Below are positions 8,656 through 18,285 of a stretch of 53,170 nucleotides of DNA, one piece after another. This DNA comes from a virus, in IMG/VR virus record IMGVR_UViG_3300018429_000006, positions 1 to 53,170 of that record; one strand, given 5' to 3'. The notes below the pieces were generated by a model. It was not told where the DNA came from. It was given only the letters and a program-made list of their open reading frames with translations, and ran no database searches. The translations under genes were made by a program, and so were the position numbers. Position 1 is the stretch's first letter. The number at the start of each line of letters is the position of its first letter.

Positions 8656-9448
8656 CACTGTGTACAACCACAATGATAGCTTCTGGACCTCAGGTATTAC
8701 CTATGAGAACCAAGATGCTGGACTGGTAGTTGCTAACGGCTCCATCTATGGAGCCTCCCCTATGGAGGCTGTGACTGTCGTAGACAACACGGCTTCAAAG
8801 GAACTCTTCAAAACGTACTACCCTTTCGATGTAAAGGCCTCCGTAAAGGTTTCCACTTTTGGAACCGCCCCGGATGAGATCGAAGCCAGCGCGAAGAATG
8901 CGCTGGATATCGTAATGCAGAAAGCAATCGAGATTGAATTCTGGAATGGCGATATAGCTCAACTTCTTGACTCAGATAATGATAACAGATACCTCGCATC
9001 GGCACAAGCCGTTGACGTAACACCTACCGCTGGTACAGGAGTCAAGATCCGCTATGGACTTGGGCTTCTCGAAGAAGCACTCGGAAACGCCTCCCTAGGC
9101 GCTAAGGGTGTCATCCACGTACCTAGGTTGGTGGGATCTGCTCTAAACCTCGAAAAAGACGGTAAGAAGTTGGTAGCCCCGCTCGGAAACTCTGTAGTTT
9201 CCGGTGTTGGCTACTCCAAGAAGGGTCCTAACGGGGCAGACGCAGCCGCAGGCAAGGCATGGATGTACGCAACCGGCCCAGTCTCAGTCCGCATTGGCCC
9301 GACCATCGTAACACCTGAAAAGCTGAATCAGGCTATCAACACCCAGATCAACGAGATCCAGTATTTCGTTGACGGTTCAGCAGCGGTTACTTGGTCAACT
9401 ACCGATCTGTACGCAGTACTTGTTGATCTAACACTAGATTACGCTTAG
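8579..9448 (+). CDS. Second capsid-like structural protein (candidate pentamer or decoration protein)
   Basis: This 289-residue protein directly follows the major capsid gene. Its ATG is preceded by TAAGGAA. The N-terminus is beta-rich, then comes a helical region (about 95-125) with EIEFWNGDIAQLLDSDNDNRYL, and then the GVIHVPRLVGSAL segment, which resembles virion structural proteins. Some actinophages encode separate capsid hexamer and pentamer proteins in this position, and the length and place fit that. No single motif proves it. A minor capsid or decoration role is the alternative. A long inverted repeat spans its translation start. Confidence 0.5.
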   Translation: MARTNTTLVPTAGLEVASFGILSPATTVYNHNDSFWTSGITYENQDAGLVVANGSIYGASPMEAVTVVDNTASKELFKTYYPFDVKASVKVSTFGTAPDEIEASAKNALDIVMQKAIEIEFWNGDIAQLLDSDNDNRYLASAQAVDVTPTAGTGVKIRYGLGLLEEALGNASLGAKGVIHVPRLVGSALNLEKDGKKLVAPLGNSVVSGVGYSKKGPNGADAAAGKAWMYATGPVSVRIGPTIVTPEKLNQAINTQINEIQYFVDGSAAVTWSTTDLYAVLVDLTLDYA

Positions 9449-9466
9449 AATTAGGAGATATAACCC

Positions 9467-10108
9467 ATGGCACACGATAACGCTTCCAGCGTTGCGGGAA
9501 TGGCGATTCGTGTTACACGACTCGCCTCTTCCGGAGCACTTGTAACTGGACCCAGCGCTTCATATGTTACAAAAAAGTTTGTTTCGCTTGGCTTCACCCC
9601 CGAGTACGAAACAGGCGACGAATTCACAACCAAGGCCGCAGACGGTTCCGTTTGCGTTACTTGGAAGGCACCTGACACACTCAAGCGAGTCACCCTGAGC
9701 ATTGCTCTGTGTGATCCCGATCCTGAGTTCACCGAAATGATTTCCGGTGGTACCCTCCTTTCATCTGGCGGCGTGTCCGTTGGATACAAGGCCCCTCTCG
9801 TGGGCATCGATGCTACCCCTAACGGTGTTGCTATCGAAGTGTGGTCCATTGCGAACGTCAACGGTCGTCAGGCCGCAACTAACCCGTACTGGCACTGGGT
9901 ATTCCCATACGCTCAGATGCATCAGGCAGGCGAGCGTGCTATCCAGAACGATCTTCTGGCTACAAGCTTCGAGGGCTGGGGCGTAGGAAACACAGGCTTC
10001 GGAGACGGACCCGCAGTACCGCTGTGGCCATTCGCCGCTGATGCTCCTGTAGCATACGCCCGCACCACATCCGTTCCTGCGGGAACTGGCTACCAAACAG
10101 TAACATAA
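9467..10108 (+). CDS. Candidate major tail tube protein
   Basis: This 213-residue, mostly beta protein starts at an ATG with a good TTAGGAG site. The C-terminal half has WHWVFPYAQMH, then QNDLLATSFEGWGVGN, GDGP and a final PAGTGYQTV, a pattern I associate with actinophage structural proteins of the tail tube type. No other tube candidate exists between the connectors and the tape measure, which supports the call, although its position before the connectors is unusual. A terminator and a new promoter follow, so its level can be set separately from the connectors. A head-associated role cannot be excluded. Confidence 0.5.
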   Translation: MAHDNASSVAGMAIRVTRLASSGALVTGPSASYVTKKFVSLGFTPEYETGDEFTTKAADGSVCVTWKAPDTLKRVTLSIALCDPDPEFTEMISGGTLLSSGGVSVGYKAPLVGIDATPNGVAIEVWSIANVNGRQAATNPYWHWVFPYAQMHQAGERAIQNDLLATSFEGWGVGNTGFGDGPAVPLWPFAADAPVAYARTTSVPAGTGYQTVT

Positions 10109-10126
10109 TCCCAATAGCAGTAAACT

Positions 10127-10165
10127 AAACTGGCTGGTTCCTTCGGGAGCCAGCCAGTTTTCTTT
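10127..10165 (+). terminator. Rho-independent terminator
   Basis: A long stem (AAACTGGCTGGTTCC with GGAGCCAGCCAGTTT, one mismatch) is closed by a stable TTCG loop at about 10142-10145 and followed by TTTTCTTT. Confidence 0.85.
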
Positions 10166-10175
10166 ATGGTATAAT
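10164..10175 (+). promoter_or_regulatory. Extended -10 promoter (TATGGTATAAT) for the connector and tail operon
   Basis: A perfect TATAAT (10170-10175) with an upstream TATGG sits directly after the terminator hairpin, whose 3' arm would have to hold any -35 element. It is the same arrangement as at 49770-49780. Confidence 0.6.
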
Positions 10176-10199
10176 GGATTAACAGAGCATTGGAGAAAA

Positions 10200-10889
10200 A
10201 TGGCTACTCTATGGATTAGTGCCGCAGACACTATTGACCCAACCGGGCCATACACTGACTCTGCTGTACAGTACGCCAGCTTCATCCTTTACAAACTGTC
10301 AGCAGAGAAGTACACCGGAATTCAGACCACTACTGAAGTATATACATCCGAAAACTCACTGTCAACTGCAACCCGTCCCGAGATCATGAACGGGAACATG
10401 TACAATATTGCCCGCTTCTCGGAAGGCCACCGCAACCTTAGATTGCGACACACACCTGTCAGATCAGTAGGCTCTATCGCATATATGGGACGAACGCTTG
10501 ATCCCAGTGAATATTCCTTGCGAAACAGCAGCTACCTAGTCAGGCAAAACGCTCTTCCGTGGGTTCTGGACCCTGTGAACGAGCTTTCGATCACCTACAC
10601 ATACGGAACTCCACCGCCAGCAGCGGGACGAAGAGCAGCAATCCGACTGGCAAACGAGCTAATACTGGCAGACATGGGATCAAATGCATGTGCCCTGCCG
10701 GAACGTATTTCATCCGTTTCAAAGCAGGGTATGTCTTACACCGTCATGGACCCGCAAGAGTTCATTTCAAACGGAAAGGTCGGAATCTACGAGATCGATC
10801 TTTTTCTAGCAGCAGTCAACCCTAACAAGGCCAAAAAGAGGCCTAAGGTATTCTCGGTCGATAGGCCGAGGGGAGAGAGAATAAACTAA
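10200..10889 (+). CDS. Head-to-tail adaptor
   Basis: This 229-residue protein starts at an ATG with GGAG 4-5 nt upstream. It has the layout of phage head-tail adaptors (HK97 gp6 or gp15-like): an N-terminal helical stretch (SAVQYASFILYKLSAEKYTG), a central beta region, a helical RRAAIRLANELILA segment, and the C-terminal GMSYTVMDPQEF...KVGIYEIDLFL signature. The product would bind the portal and form the connector ring. It is the first gene of a tightly spaced connector cluster; its stop overlaps the next start (TAATG). Confidence 0.75.
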   Translation: MATLWISAADTIDPTGPYTDSAVQYASFILYKLSAEKYTGIQTTTEVYTSENSLSTATRPEIMNGNMYNIARFSEGHRNLRLRHTPVRSVGSIAYMGRTLDPSEYSLRNSSYLVRQNALPWVLDPVNELSITYTYGTPPPAAGRRAAIRLANELILADMGSNACALPERISSVSKQGMSYTVMDPQEFISNGKVGIYEIDLFLAAVNPNKAKKRPKVFSVDRPRGERIN

Positions 10890-11155
10890 TGAGCGCAACA
10901 GATCCATACGCAGCCCCAGATGCCCCTAACGTAGAGGAAGCTCGACTCCCTGTACCGGAACCCGTAGAGGCCCCTGTAGAGGCCGTAGAAGCCTCTCAGA
11001 TCGAGTTTCCAGTCGTCCCGGAGGGTTCCATCAAGACTGTCCTCGCTTGGGTCGGAGAAGACCGCACAAAGGCGCAGGCAGCACTCGCATACGAGATCGA
11101 CAATGAGGGTCGCAAGACTCTCATCAAAGAACTCAATAACCTTCTAAACGACTAA
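10889..11155 (+). CDS. Small connector-cluster protein
   Basis: This 88-residue protein is coupled to the adaptor by a TAATG overlap. The first half is Pro/Glu/Val-rich and unstructured. The second half (about residues 45-88) is a helical SAP/Rho-N-like module beginning EGSIKTVLAWVGED and ending with KTLIKELNNLL. Comparable small proteins occur beside actinophage adaptors, but the function is unknown. Confidence 0.7.
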   Translation: MSATDPYAAPDAPNVEEARLPVPEPVEAPVEAVEASQIEFPVVPEGSIKTVLAWVGEDRTKAQAALAYEIDNEGRKTLIKELNNLLND

Positions 11156-11171
11156 TTAACGGAGAACCGCT

Positions 11172-11717
11172 ATGCTAGACCCACAAGAGTTTGTCCAGAT
11201 AGCGGATCATCTTTACAACACAGTTGTAGCGACGTATGCCGATCATGGGGTAGCCCTTCCAGAACGAAGGTACCTCGCGGTTGGTGGGCAAGGTAGCACA
11301 GTTCACGATTGTGAACAAATGACGGTCTCCTTTGAGCAAGGGTACTCGGGTCTTCCGGGTACCCAAGCTCAGGAACCGGCCAAGTGCAACACACCACGCA
11401 CCGGAGTTTACATTGTAGAAGTGGTCCGAGCCATTCCCAACTCTAACACGACTGACGCTAGTCCTGCCACACTGGTACCATCACGATATGGTCAGACCGT
11501 TACAGGGTATCAGATGGTCCCTGCCGAGGTACAGAGCGAGCACGCCCGTAAGCAGATGGTTGATGCCATGCTGCTGCTGGATGCCGGTCTAAGGGCTGGG
11601 GAGACGACCCTGACAGGCTCCCTCGCTGATGTCTCAGCGGGCACACCACAGGGCGGCTTTCAGGCCATGACACTCATCCTCACCACGTCGGCACTGTCGA
11701 ACGTGTACGAAGGATAG
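11172..11717 (+). CDS. Head-tail connector or tail terminator candidate
   Basis: This 181-residue protein has a good GGAG site before its ATG. It lies between the adaptor and the tail completion gene, where head-tail stopper or tail terminator genes are found. Visible features are an N-terminal helix (DPQEFVQIADHLYNTVVATY), a central Cys/Gln region (DCEQMTVSFEQGY), a beta strand followed by RTGVYIVEVVRAIP, and a helix with ARKQMVDAMLLLDAG. The combination resembles actinophage connector proteins I know only as conserved. The assignment rests mainly on position. Confidence 0.5.
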   Translation: MLDPQEFVQIADHLYNTVVATYADHGVALPERRYLAVGGQGSTVHDCEQMTVSFEQGYSGLPGTQAQEPAKCNTPRTGVYIVEVVRAIPNSNTTDASPATLVPSRYGQTVTGYQMVPAEVQSEHARKQMVDAMLLLDAGLRAGETTLTGSLADVSAGTPQGGFQAMTLILTTSALSNVYEG

Positions 11718-11720
11718 ACT

Positions 11721-12104
11721 ATGGCTTATTTTGTTGCTGACGAAGCGGCAATGAAACGCCTCATGACCTCCCCTGACGGCGAAGTAGGGCGCTATCTCAC
11801 CAAGCTTGGTGCAAGAGTTGCCCTGCTCGCCAAGGCCCAAGTCGGAGTAGATACAGGAGCGCTCAAACGATCCATCAACTTCCGGCTGGTTCAGGGCGGT
11901 GGCGGACTCACAGCCGTCATCGGTTCTGACAACCGAATTGCACTCATGCACCATCAAGGAACTAGACCTCATATCATAACTCCGCGCAGAGCGCAAACAC
12001 TGAGGTTCTATTCTCGTGGTAGAATAGTGTATAGCAAACTTGTCCACCATCCGGGGACAAAACCCAATAGGTATCTCACAGATAACCTACGCAGAGTCAT
12101 TTGA
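11721..12104 (+). CDS. Tail completion / HK97 gp10-like protein
   Basis: This 127-residue basic protein matches the HK97 gp10-like neck or tail completion family: an N-terminal helix with AKAQVGVDTGALKRSI, then the conserved MHHQGTRPHIITPRRAQTLRF segment and VHHPGTKPNRYL. Such proteins join the tail to the connector. It begins 3 nt after the previous stop, with a GAAGGA site inside the upstream gene. Confidence 0.75.
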   Translation: MAYFVADEAAMKRLMTSPDGEVGRYLTKLGARVALLAKAQVGVDTGALKRSINFRLVQGGGGLTAVIGSDNRIALMHHQGTRPHIITPRRAQTLRFYSRGRIVYSKLVHHPGTKPNRYLTDNLRRVI

Positions 12105-12138
12105 CAGCAGACATCTTCACACGACATTAGGATACACC

Positions 12139-12477
12139 ATGGCAGCACGTAAGATCAAGTCCTTCATCTCTGAGACTGAAGAAGCACCGGTAGAACCCAT
12201 CGAGTTCGAACTGGTGAAGGGTGAAACATTCGAAGCATACGGGGAGGTCTCCGGAGCCGTCACCCTAGAGTTCATTGCAGCTACGAGCGGCGAGAACTCT
12301 GCCGACACGGCCAAGGGCATTCTCTCCTACCTGAAGGCTTCGATGGATGAAGAGAACTATAAGCGGTTCAATGCTATCATCCATAGCCCAGACCACAAAA
12401 TCAAGATCGAGCAGCTATCTCTTATTGTAGCCTACCTGATTGAGGAGCGTTCCTCGCGCCCTACGGAAGCGTCCTAG
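12139..12477 (+). CDS. Tail assembly chaperone (short form)
   Basis: The ATG at 12139 (AGGA site 6 nt upstream) gives 112 residues. The C-terminal part, with MDEENYKRFNAIIHSPDHKI...IVAYLIEERSSRP, is characteristic of actinophage tail assembly chaperones of the GP13 type, whose short form sits just upstream of the tape measure. As usual, a second ORF in the -1 frame follows without its own good ribosome binding site, so a fraction of ribosomes is expected to shift near the 3' end and make a long form. Confidence 0.75.
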   Translation: MAARKIKSFISETEEAPVEPIEFELVKGETFEAYGEVSGAVTLEFIAATSGENSADTAKGILSYLKASMDEENYKRFNAIIHSPDHKIKIEQLSLIVAYLIEERSSRPTEAS

Positions 12478-12794
12478 GGGTAGGGCGCGACTTCATCAAA
12501 TGGTGGCCGTACATTGACGGCCACCATCTCCGTAAGGGGATCAACCTCAAAAAGATGTTCAACGAGTTGGGCAGCGAGAGAACGTTCAATGTTATTGACG
12601 ATATTCTCGTAGAAGAAGCACTGAGAAACGCAGAGACTGAAGATACTCTGTTGAAGATCAGACTAGCGTTTGAAAAGATTTACACAACCAGAGATAGTGA
12701 TGATTCAACGGTTGAAATTGATTATAGCGATGTGGAGTACATTGAGCCATCGGATGATGGCTACGAGGGCCTCCCATTCGCACCGTTGAATTAA
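12444..12794 (+). CDS. Tail assembly chaperone, frameshift extension (-1 frame)
   Basis: The -1 frame is open from 12444 to 12794. Its only ATG (12555) has a poor ribosome binding site, yet the codons before it read as plausible protein (GRDFIKWWPYIDGHH), so they are probably translated. The fusion product would be the GP14-like long chaperone needed for tape measure and tail tube assembly. A CCCT at 12459-12462 allows a one-base back-slip of the Pro codon; no classic XXXYYYZ heptamer is present, so the slip site is uncertain. The start given is the beginning of the open frame, not an initiation codon. Confidence 0.55.
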   Translation, partial: GAFLAPYGSVLGVGRDFIKWWPYIDGHHLRKGINLKKMFNELGSERTFNVIDDILVEEALRNAETEDTLLKIRLAFEKIYTTRDSDDSTVEIDYSDVEYIEPSDDGYEGLPFAPLN

Positions 12795-12809
12795 GAGTTG
12801 GAGCACAGG

Positions 12810-15800
12810 TTGGCACTCATAGGATCTGCTTACGTTGAGATACGCGCACTAGATACAAATCTACAGCGTGACATCGACAATGCCGTGAAGAAGATCAAAG
12901 ATGTCACCCTGAATCTACAGACTGATGTCAACCTTGCTCCAGTTCGTAAAAAGATCCAAGATCTTCGAAAAGAACTCAAAAATGAACCACTCGTCTTCTC
13001 TACTGAGGTAGACGACTCCAAGGTTGTTGACAGTCTGGCTGACGCTCACCAGTTTTATGAGGACAACCCTCTAACCGTTGTCTCCACGACTGATACAGCC
13101 CAGATGGAGACTGCTCTCCAGAGTGTGCAAGAGCGGTACCGCTTCCTTGAATCCAACGTCAATGCAAATGCTAACACAGCAGCCGCTGAAGCACAACTTG
13201 GTGTTCTTGCGAGGCGACGTACAGCAACCATCGTTCCAAAGATCAAGATGGACCCTGAGACTCACAAGGCACTTAAAGGGCTAGCTTATGCGATGCTTGG
13301 TGCTGTACCTGCCCCGCTGATTAAGACAGCCATCGCGTCCGTTCTAGGGAACCTTGAGGGCCTTGCCGTAGGCATGGCAAAGATTACCACTGTCGTTGGG
13401 TCTGCCGGTGCTGCACTTCTTACGCTGGCCTCAAACACATTCACAGTCGGTTCAGGGCTTGCATCAATACTTGGCATTGTAGCAGTAGCACCAGCAATCT
13501 TCTCCGCATTCGGGGTAGGGGTTGTCTCTGCTGTCCTTGGATTCAAGGACTTCGGTGCGGCACTTTCTTCGGATGCAAAGAAGGCCGCTGAGGCTATGGC
13601 CAAGCTCCCTCCTGAAGCACAGGCGGCGGCAAAGTCGCTCAAGGGTCTGGGATCTGAAATCAGAAAGTCCTCCCAAGCCGCGTTCTGGAAAGAGCTTGGG
13701 ACATCCATTCAGGACTTCATGAAGCCTGCCTTCGATGTTATCAAGAAGGGGATGGAAGGGTCTTCCACAGCCACGGCAAAATTTGTCAAAGGCGCACTAG
13801 CGTCCTTCCAAGAATTTGCCGAAAACGGTGGAATGGATAAGCTGTTCACCAACATCAACAAGGGGCTTGAATCTGCCTCCAAGGCATCCAAGCCATTCTT
13901 TGATGCGATGAACACGATCTCTCTGACAGGTTCCAAGCATCTTGAGCGTTATGGGGAGAAGCTTACTGCCGCCGCAGAACGATTCGACGCATGGGCTACA
14001 CGTGTCTCCGAGAGCGGAGAGATGGATACGTGGATCAGGGAAGCTGGCGACAACCTTCATAATCTGGGTAAGGTTATTGGCGAGACTACCAACATCTTCA
14101 AGGGCCTCACCAATGCTGCTGCTGAATCCGGGGGCGCAACCCTAGCGGATATGGCTAACGGACTGAAGAATATTGCTGATACTGTTAACGGAGAGCCTTT
14201 CCACTCCAAACTTGTGATGGTTCTTGAGGGTGCACGAAGCGGCATGGACGCCCTTGGTGACGGCTTCGGGTCCATCATGACGGTGATAGGCAACTCTACT
14301 GTTGCAATCAGTAACTTCCTCAAGGTTGCAGGAGAAATTGGCGGGTCCTTCTTCAACAATTTCTCTAAGATCTTTGATGGAGGGGCTTTCGGCTCCGGGA
14401 TGGTTGACTTCCTTTTTGGCGTCAAGAAGGCAATGGATGACCTAGAGCCGACTTTCCGTAACATCGGCAAGATAATGGGAGACTTCGGGACCATTGCAGC
14501 AGTCATGCTTACGAGCATGGTTCCGGGCCTTAACAACCTTTTTGACACCATGTCTTCCGTGATTGGAGAACTCAAGCAGGGTGTAATCGATGTCATCCCC
14601 ATCTTCAATGAGTTCGTGCAGGGTATTCTCCTTGTAGCTGCACCAATTGCTATTGCAGTTGCCGATGCTCTCGGGAAGGTGCTAGAGTTCTTCGCGGGCC
14701 TACCGAGTTTCCTCCAGAACGCTATCATCGGTATAGGCCTCTTCCTCATTATTCTGGCCAAGCTCAAGGCCATGCTTATGAATACGGTCGATGGCCCCTT
14801 GACCGGATTCAGGAAAGCCATAGCTAATACCGGCGATATGCTCCGTAACACCTTCGGAAAGTCCTCCGACATTCATACGGGATTCTCGCTTATAGGTTCT
14901 TCCGCTGGTAATGCCGCACGTGTCACTGGGAAAGCTTTCGGCAACATCATGGACAGCGCCAAAATCGCTGGCATGTATATTGGTGATGGCTTCAAGAAGT
15001 CATTCAGCCAGTTTGGCGACCAGTTGAAGAAACTGGGAACACCTATCAAGGAATTCGGTTCCATGATGGGCAAGGTCATGGGTGAAGCCCTCTGGCCTCA
15101 GGATGTCCGTAATGGGTTCAAGCAGGTTGGTACAAAGCTAGCAGACGTGGCACGAATCTACACAGGCTACTTTACTGCTGCCAAAGATAAGATCATGGCC
15201 ATCGGCAGGTCAATCGCCTCTGCGTTCCCTGCCAGCCTGCTTGGCCCTGCGCTAAAAGCCCTTCCGGGTGAGATCGGAAAGACGTTTGCATGGGCTGGTG
15301 AAAAGGTAGCCTCCGGTGTAGCCAACATGGCTAAGATCCTAGCTGGACCACAGGTCGGCTTTGCTCTGGAAAAGATGAGGCAGGCCATTGCTGACCACTC
15401 CCTCTACGCTTCCAAGCGCCTTGAGGATATTGGCAAGGGTATGCAGAATGCGGTAACGGCCATTAAAAATGCCCCTGCCGCGATTGGCGCTGCCCTCTCC
15501 AAAGTCGGTTCCGTGGTTGCTGAGACGTTCGGCAGGATCAAGGAGTCGGTAGCTACAGCATTCAACTCTGCTGTCCTAGCAGCAGCAGTTCACCCCCTTA
15601 CTGCACCGTTTATTAGAATGGCTGACGCTGCCAAGACAGGTGCGGCAAATGCGCTGACCCATATCGGAAACATGGCTAAAGCTGTTGGAACAGCCGTCAA
15701 CACAATGACGGTACCCGCCCGAACTGCGTTTGCTGGGTTGGCTACTGTTGCTAGTATACATGCTGGAGTCATTGCTGATAGGTTCAAGATTGCTGCCGAA

Positions 15801-18278
15801 CGCGTTGGTGGAAACTTTGCTACAGCGTTTGGCAACGCCGGAAGGGATATTGCGAACGTAAGCTCCAATATCTCCAGTACACTTGGACGAGCTTTCTCAG
15901 GTGTGACGACAGCGGCGACCACTGCTGCCGCTGCGGTAAGCAGTACCTTCGGTGCGGCTGCTACACGTCTGAAAGAGAATTTCGCCCCTGCTGCGGGCGC
16001 AATCCGCGAGACCTTTTCTACAATCGGGCACCACCTTGCCCCTGCCGGTACCGCCCTTAGGGAGATTGGCACAGCCGCTAGCATGGCTGCTGGTAACATG
16101 GGAGCAGCCGCTGGAAAGGGGCTTGCAGGGGCTGCAAGCGGCCTTCTAGGCGTTCTTGGTGGCCCATGGGGCATCGCCCTCGCCGCAGCCACTGTGGGCC
16201 TTACAATGTATGCTGACAGCCTTGCACAGTCCAAGCAGAAGACAGACTCCCTTGCTGCATCTCTTGATCAGGCTTCCGGTGCAGTCACTGGTGCCACCAA
16301 GAACCTGCTTGCAACCAACGCTCTTGACGGTGCAACCAATGATTGGGATAACTTCTGGCGCGGGATTGCTCAGGGAAGTAAGTCAACTGAAGAAACCCTA
16401 GGGAAGCTGGGAACCACAACACAGGATTACGTTGACAAGCTTGCCGACTCATCTTCGCGTGATTCCTACGTCAAGGGCCTTGATGCAATCAAGACTGCTA
16501 TGCGAAACGGGGTACCTGTCACTGAGGAAATGGCTGCTGCCATCGGATCTACCAAGGAGGCCCTAAAGGGCGTCAATGGTAATGACATGGCGCACCTTTC
16601 AGAGAAGGCGAAGAACGCTGCCGACGAGCTAACCCGCGCTGAGCAGAAGATAAAGGGTATCGCGGCTGCCACTGGAACCTCCACTGTACAGGCCAAGATA
16701 CTTTCCAAGAACTTCGAGACACTTGCCAGCACCACCAGCACCGCAGCGGACAAATTCACTGCCCTCAAGCAGAACCTTGACCTCTTGAACGCAAGCTCAG
16801 AGATCAAGAACAGTAAGATGGGTGTAACTGTATCAGCGGAGAAGGCATACCAGCAGACTCTTTCGGACACAAAGACCTCGCTTACTGGCCTTATTGAAAA
16901 GAACGGCGGACTGCTGGGCAACCTCTACGAGGTTGGCAAGGGCTTCGAAATGACATCACAGGGTGGCCGTGATCTTCACACCGCCCTTGATGGCCAGTCA
17001 GATGCTATCCTTAAAATCGGTACCTCAGCAATGGATCAGGCCCTCAAGGCCGGTAAGAGTACATCCGACGCACAGGCTGCGGCAATCTCCGCTATGGCTC
17101 CGGGCGTTGCAGCGCTTATACAGACCATGAGGGATATTGGGCTGGAGCAGCCTGAGATTGATGCTGTTGTCAAGAGTTTCGGACTAATGCCTGACCAGAT
17201 CACTACGGCTATTGACGTGAAGGGTGCAGACGAAGCCCAGCGCAAGATTATCCTGACAAAGGCTGTTGCCGACGCATTCACCAACGGTAACTACAAGGCC
17301 ATGCTTGCAGCCCTCCCAGACGCGGCCAAGAAGGCTATTGCTGACGCAACCGGTAAGGGTAAGGAATATGCTGAGGGAGATTATGAGTCTGTTCTAAAGG
17401 CCTTTGATGGTACTGCTGGTGGACGTGAAGCGGCTCTTGCAGCTATTCTCGGTACCACGAATGGAGATTACAAAGCAGCACTCAAGGCTTGGGATGACAC
17501 TGTAGCAGGTAGGACAGCAGCATTCGAGTCCATCCTCGCAACCACAAATGGTGACTACAAGGCCGCTGTAGCCGCATGGGACGCGACAAGTCCCGGACGA
17601 GCAGCAGCCATCGAAGCTATCCTCAAAACCACGAACGGTGACTACAAGGCCGCGATCAAGACTTACCTTGATCAGGGCACAGCAGCAGCTACAGAGGCAG
17701 GCATCAGGACCATTGCAAACAAACAATATTCCGCCAGCATCAAACTACTCCTTGGGCCAGCACCCGCAATCCCTGCTGGAATTAGAGCACCAGCAGCGGC
17801 TAATGGCGCAATACTATCATCCGTGACAAATAGGGCCTCCCTATTGGCCGGGAACCTCCCCATGCAAGTAAAGGCGTTTGCAAATGGCGGGATTGAGCGT
17901 CATGTCGCACAGATAGCCCCCGCTGGAGCTATGAGGCTATGGGCCGAGCCTGAAACTGGGGGAGAGGCTTACCTACCTCTCGGAAAATCAAAGCGACCGC
18001 GCTCTCTCAAGATTCTTGAGCAGGTTGCTGAGATGTTCGGATTCTCGCTGGTCAAGGGGCTTAAGTTTGCAAATGGTGGAATTCTCTCCGGAATGAAGGC
18101 TAAATCTCCTTCAATCTCTAGGGAAGCCCTTTCCGCACGCACCACAGTGGCATCTATGGGATCAACAACCAGCCCAACAGTTATCACCAACGTTTATCCG
18201 TCTGCTGGCCTCAATGAGGAACAGGTCGCCAACTCAGTAAGTGAAAACATTTACTGGAAACTCTCTACTCAGGTTTAG
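12810..18278 (+). CDS. Tape measure protein
   Basis: I choose TTG 12810 (GGAG 6 nt upstream, giving MALIGSAYVEIRALD, a typical actinophage tape measure N-terminus) over TTG 12798. The product has 1822 residues, long alternating Ala/Lys/Gly helical segments, several hydrophobic stretches (about residues 170-250 and 600-660), and a C-terminal FANGGIERHVAQIAPAGA...WAEPETGGEAYLPL signature. Near the C-terminus (17380-17660) about four imperfect 31-residue repeats carry TTNGDYKAA. The protein sets tail length and is ejected with the DNA. It lies directly after the chaperones. Confidence 0.95.
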   Translation: MALIGSAYVEIRALDTNLQRDIDNAVKKIKDVTLNLQTDVNLAPVRKKIQDLRKELKNEPLVFSTEVDDSKVVDSLADAHQFYEDNPLTVVSTTDTAQMETALQSVQERYRFLESNVNANANTAAAEAQLGVLARRRTATIVPKIKMDPETHKALKGLAYAMLGAVPAPLIKTAIASVLGNLEGLAVGMAKITTVVGSAGAALLTLASNTFTVGSGLASILGIVAVAPAIFSAFGVGVVSAVLGFKDFGAALSSDAKKAAEAMAKLPPEAQAAAKSLKGLGSEIRKSSQAAFWKELGTSIQDFMKPAFDVIKKGMEGSSTATAKFVKGALASFQEFAENGGMDKLFTNINKGLESASKASKPFFDAMNTISLTGSKHLERYGEKLTAAAERFDAWATRVSESGEMDTWIREAGDNLHNLGKVIGETTNIFKGLTNAAAESGGATLADMANGLKNIADTVNGEPFHSKLVMVLEGARSGMDALGDGFGSIMTVIGNSTVAISNFLKVAGEIGGSFFNNFSKIFDGGAFGSGMVDFLFGVKKAMDDLEPTFRNIGKIMGDFGTIAAVMLTSMVPGLNNLFDTMSSVIGELKQGVIDVIPIFNEFVQGILLVAAPIAIAVADALGKVLEFFAGLPSFLQNAIIGIGLFLIILAKLKAMLMNTVDGPLTGFRKAIANTGDMLRNTFGKSSDIHTGFSLIGSSAGNAARVTGKAFGNIMDSAKIAGMYIGDGFKKSFSQFGDQLKKLGTPIKEFGSMMGKVMGEALWPQDVRNGFKQVGTKLADVARIYTGYFTAAKDKIMAIGRSIASAFPASLLGPALKALPGEIGKTFAWAGEKVASGVANMAKILAGPQVGFALEKMRQAIADHSLYASKRLEDIGKGMQNAVTAIKNAPAAIGAALSKVGSVVAETFGRIKESVATAFNSAVLAAAVHPLTAPFIRMADAAKTGAANALTHIGNMAKAVGTAVNTMTVPARTAFAGLATVASIHAGVIADRFKIAAERVGGNFATAFGNAGRDIANVSSNISSTLGRAFSGVTTAATTAAAAVSSTFGAAATRLKENFAPAAGAIRETFSTIGHHLAPAGTALREIGTAASMAAGNMGAAAGKGLAGAASGLLGVLGGPWGIALAAATVGLTMYADSLAQSKQKTDSLAASLDQASGAVTGATKNLLATNALDGATNDWDNFWRGIAQGSKSTEETLGKLGTTTQDYVDKLADSSSRDSYVKGLDAIKTAMRNGVPVTEEMAAAIGSTKEALKGVNGNDMAHLSEKAKNAADELTRAEQKIKGIAAATGTSTVQAKILSKNFETLASTTSTAADKFTALKQNLDLLNASSEIKNSKMGVTVSAEKAYQQTLSDTKTSLTGLIEKNGGLLGNLYEVGKGFEMTSQGGRDLHTALDGQSDAILKIGTSAMDQALKAGKSTSDAQAAAISAMAPGVAALIQTMRDIGLEQPEIDAVVKSFGLMPDQITTAIDVKGADEAQRKIILTKAVADAFTNGNYKAMLAALPDAAKKAIADATGKGKEYAEGDYESVLKAFDGTAGGREAALAAILGTTNGDYKAALKAWDDTVAGRTAAFESILATTNGDYKAAVAAWDATSPGRAAAIEAILKTTNGDYKAAIKTYLDQGTAAATEAGIRTIANKQYSASIKLLLGPAPAIPAGIRAPAAANGAILSSVTNRASLLAGNLPMQVKAFANGGIERHVAQIAPAGAMRLWAEPETGGEAYLPLGKSKRPRSLKILEQVAEMFGFSLVKGLKFANGGILSGMKAKSPSISREALSARTTVASMGSTTSPTVITNVYPSAGLNEEQVANSVSENIYWKLSTQV

Positions 18279-18285
18279 GCCCAAA

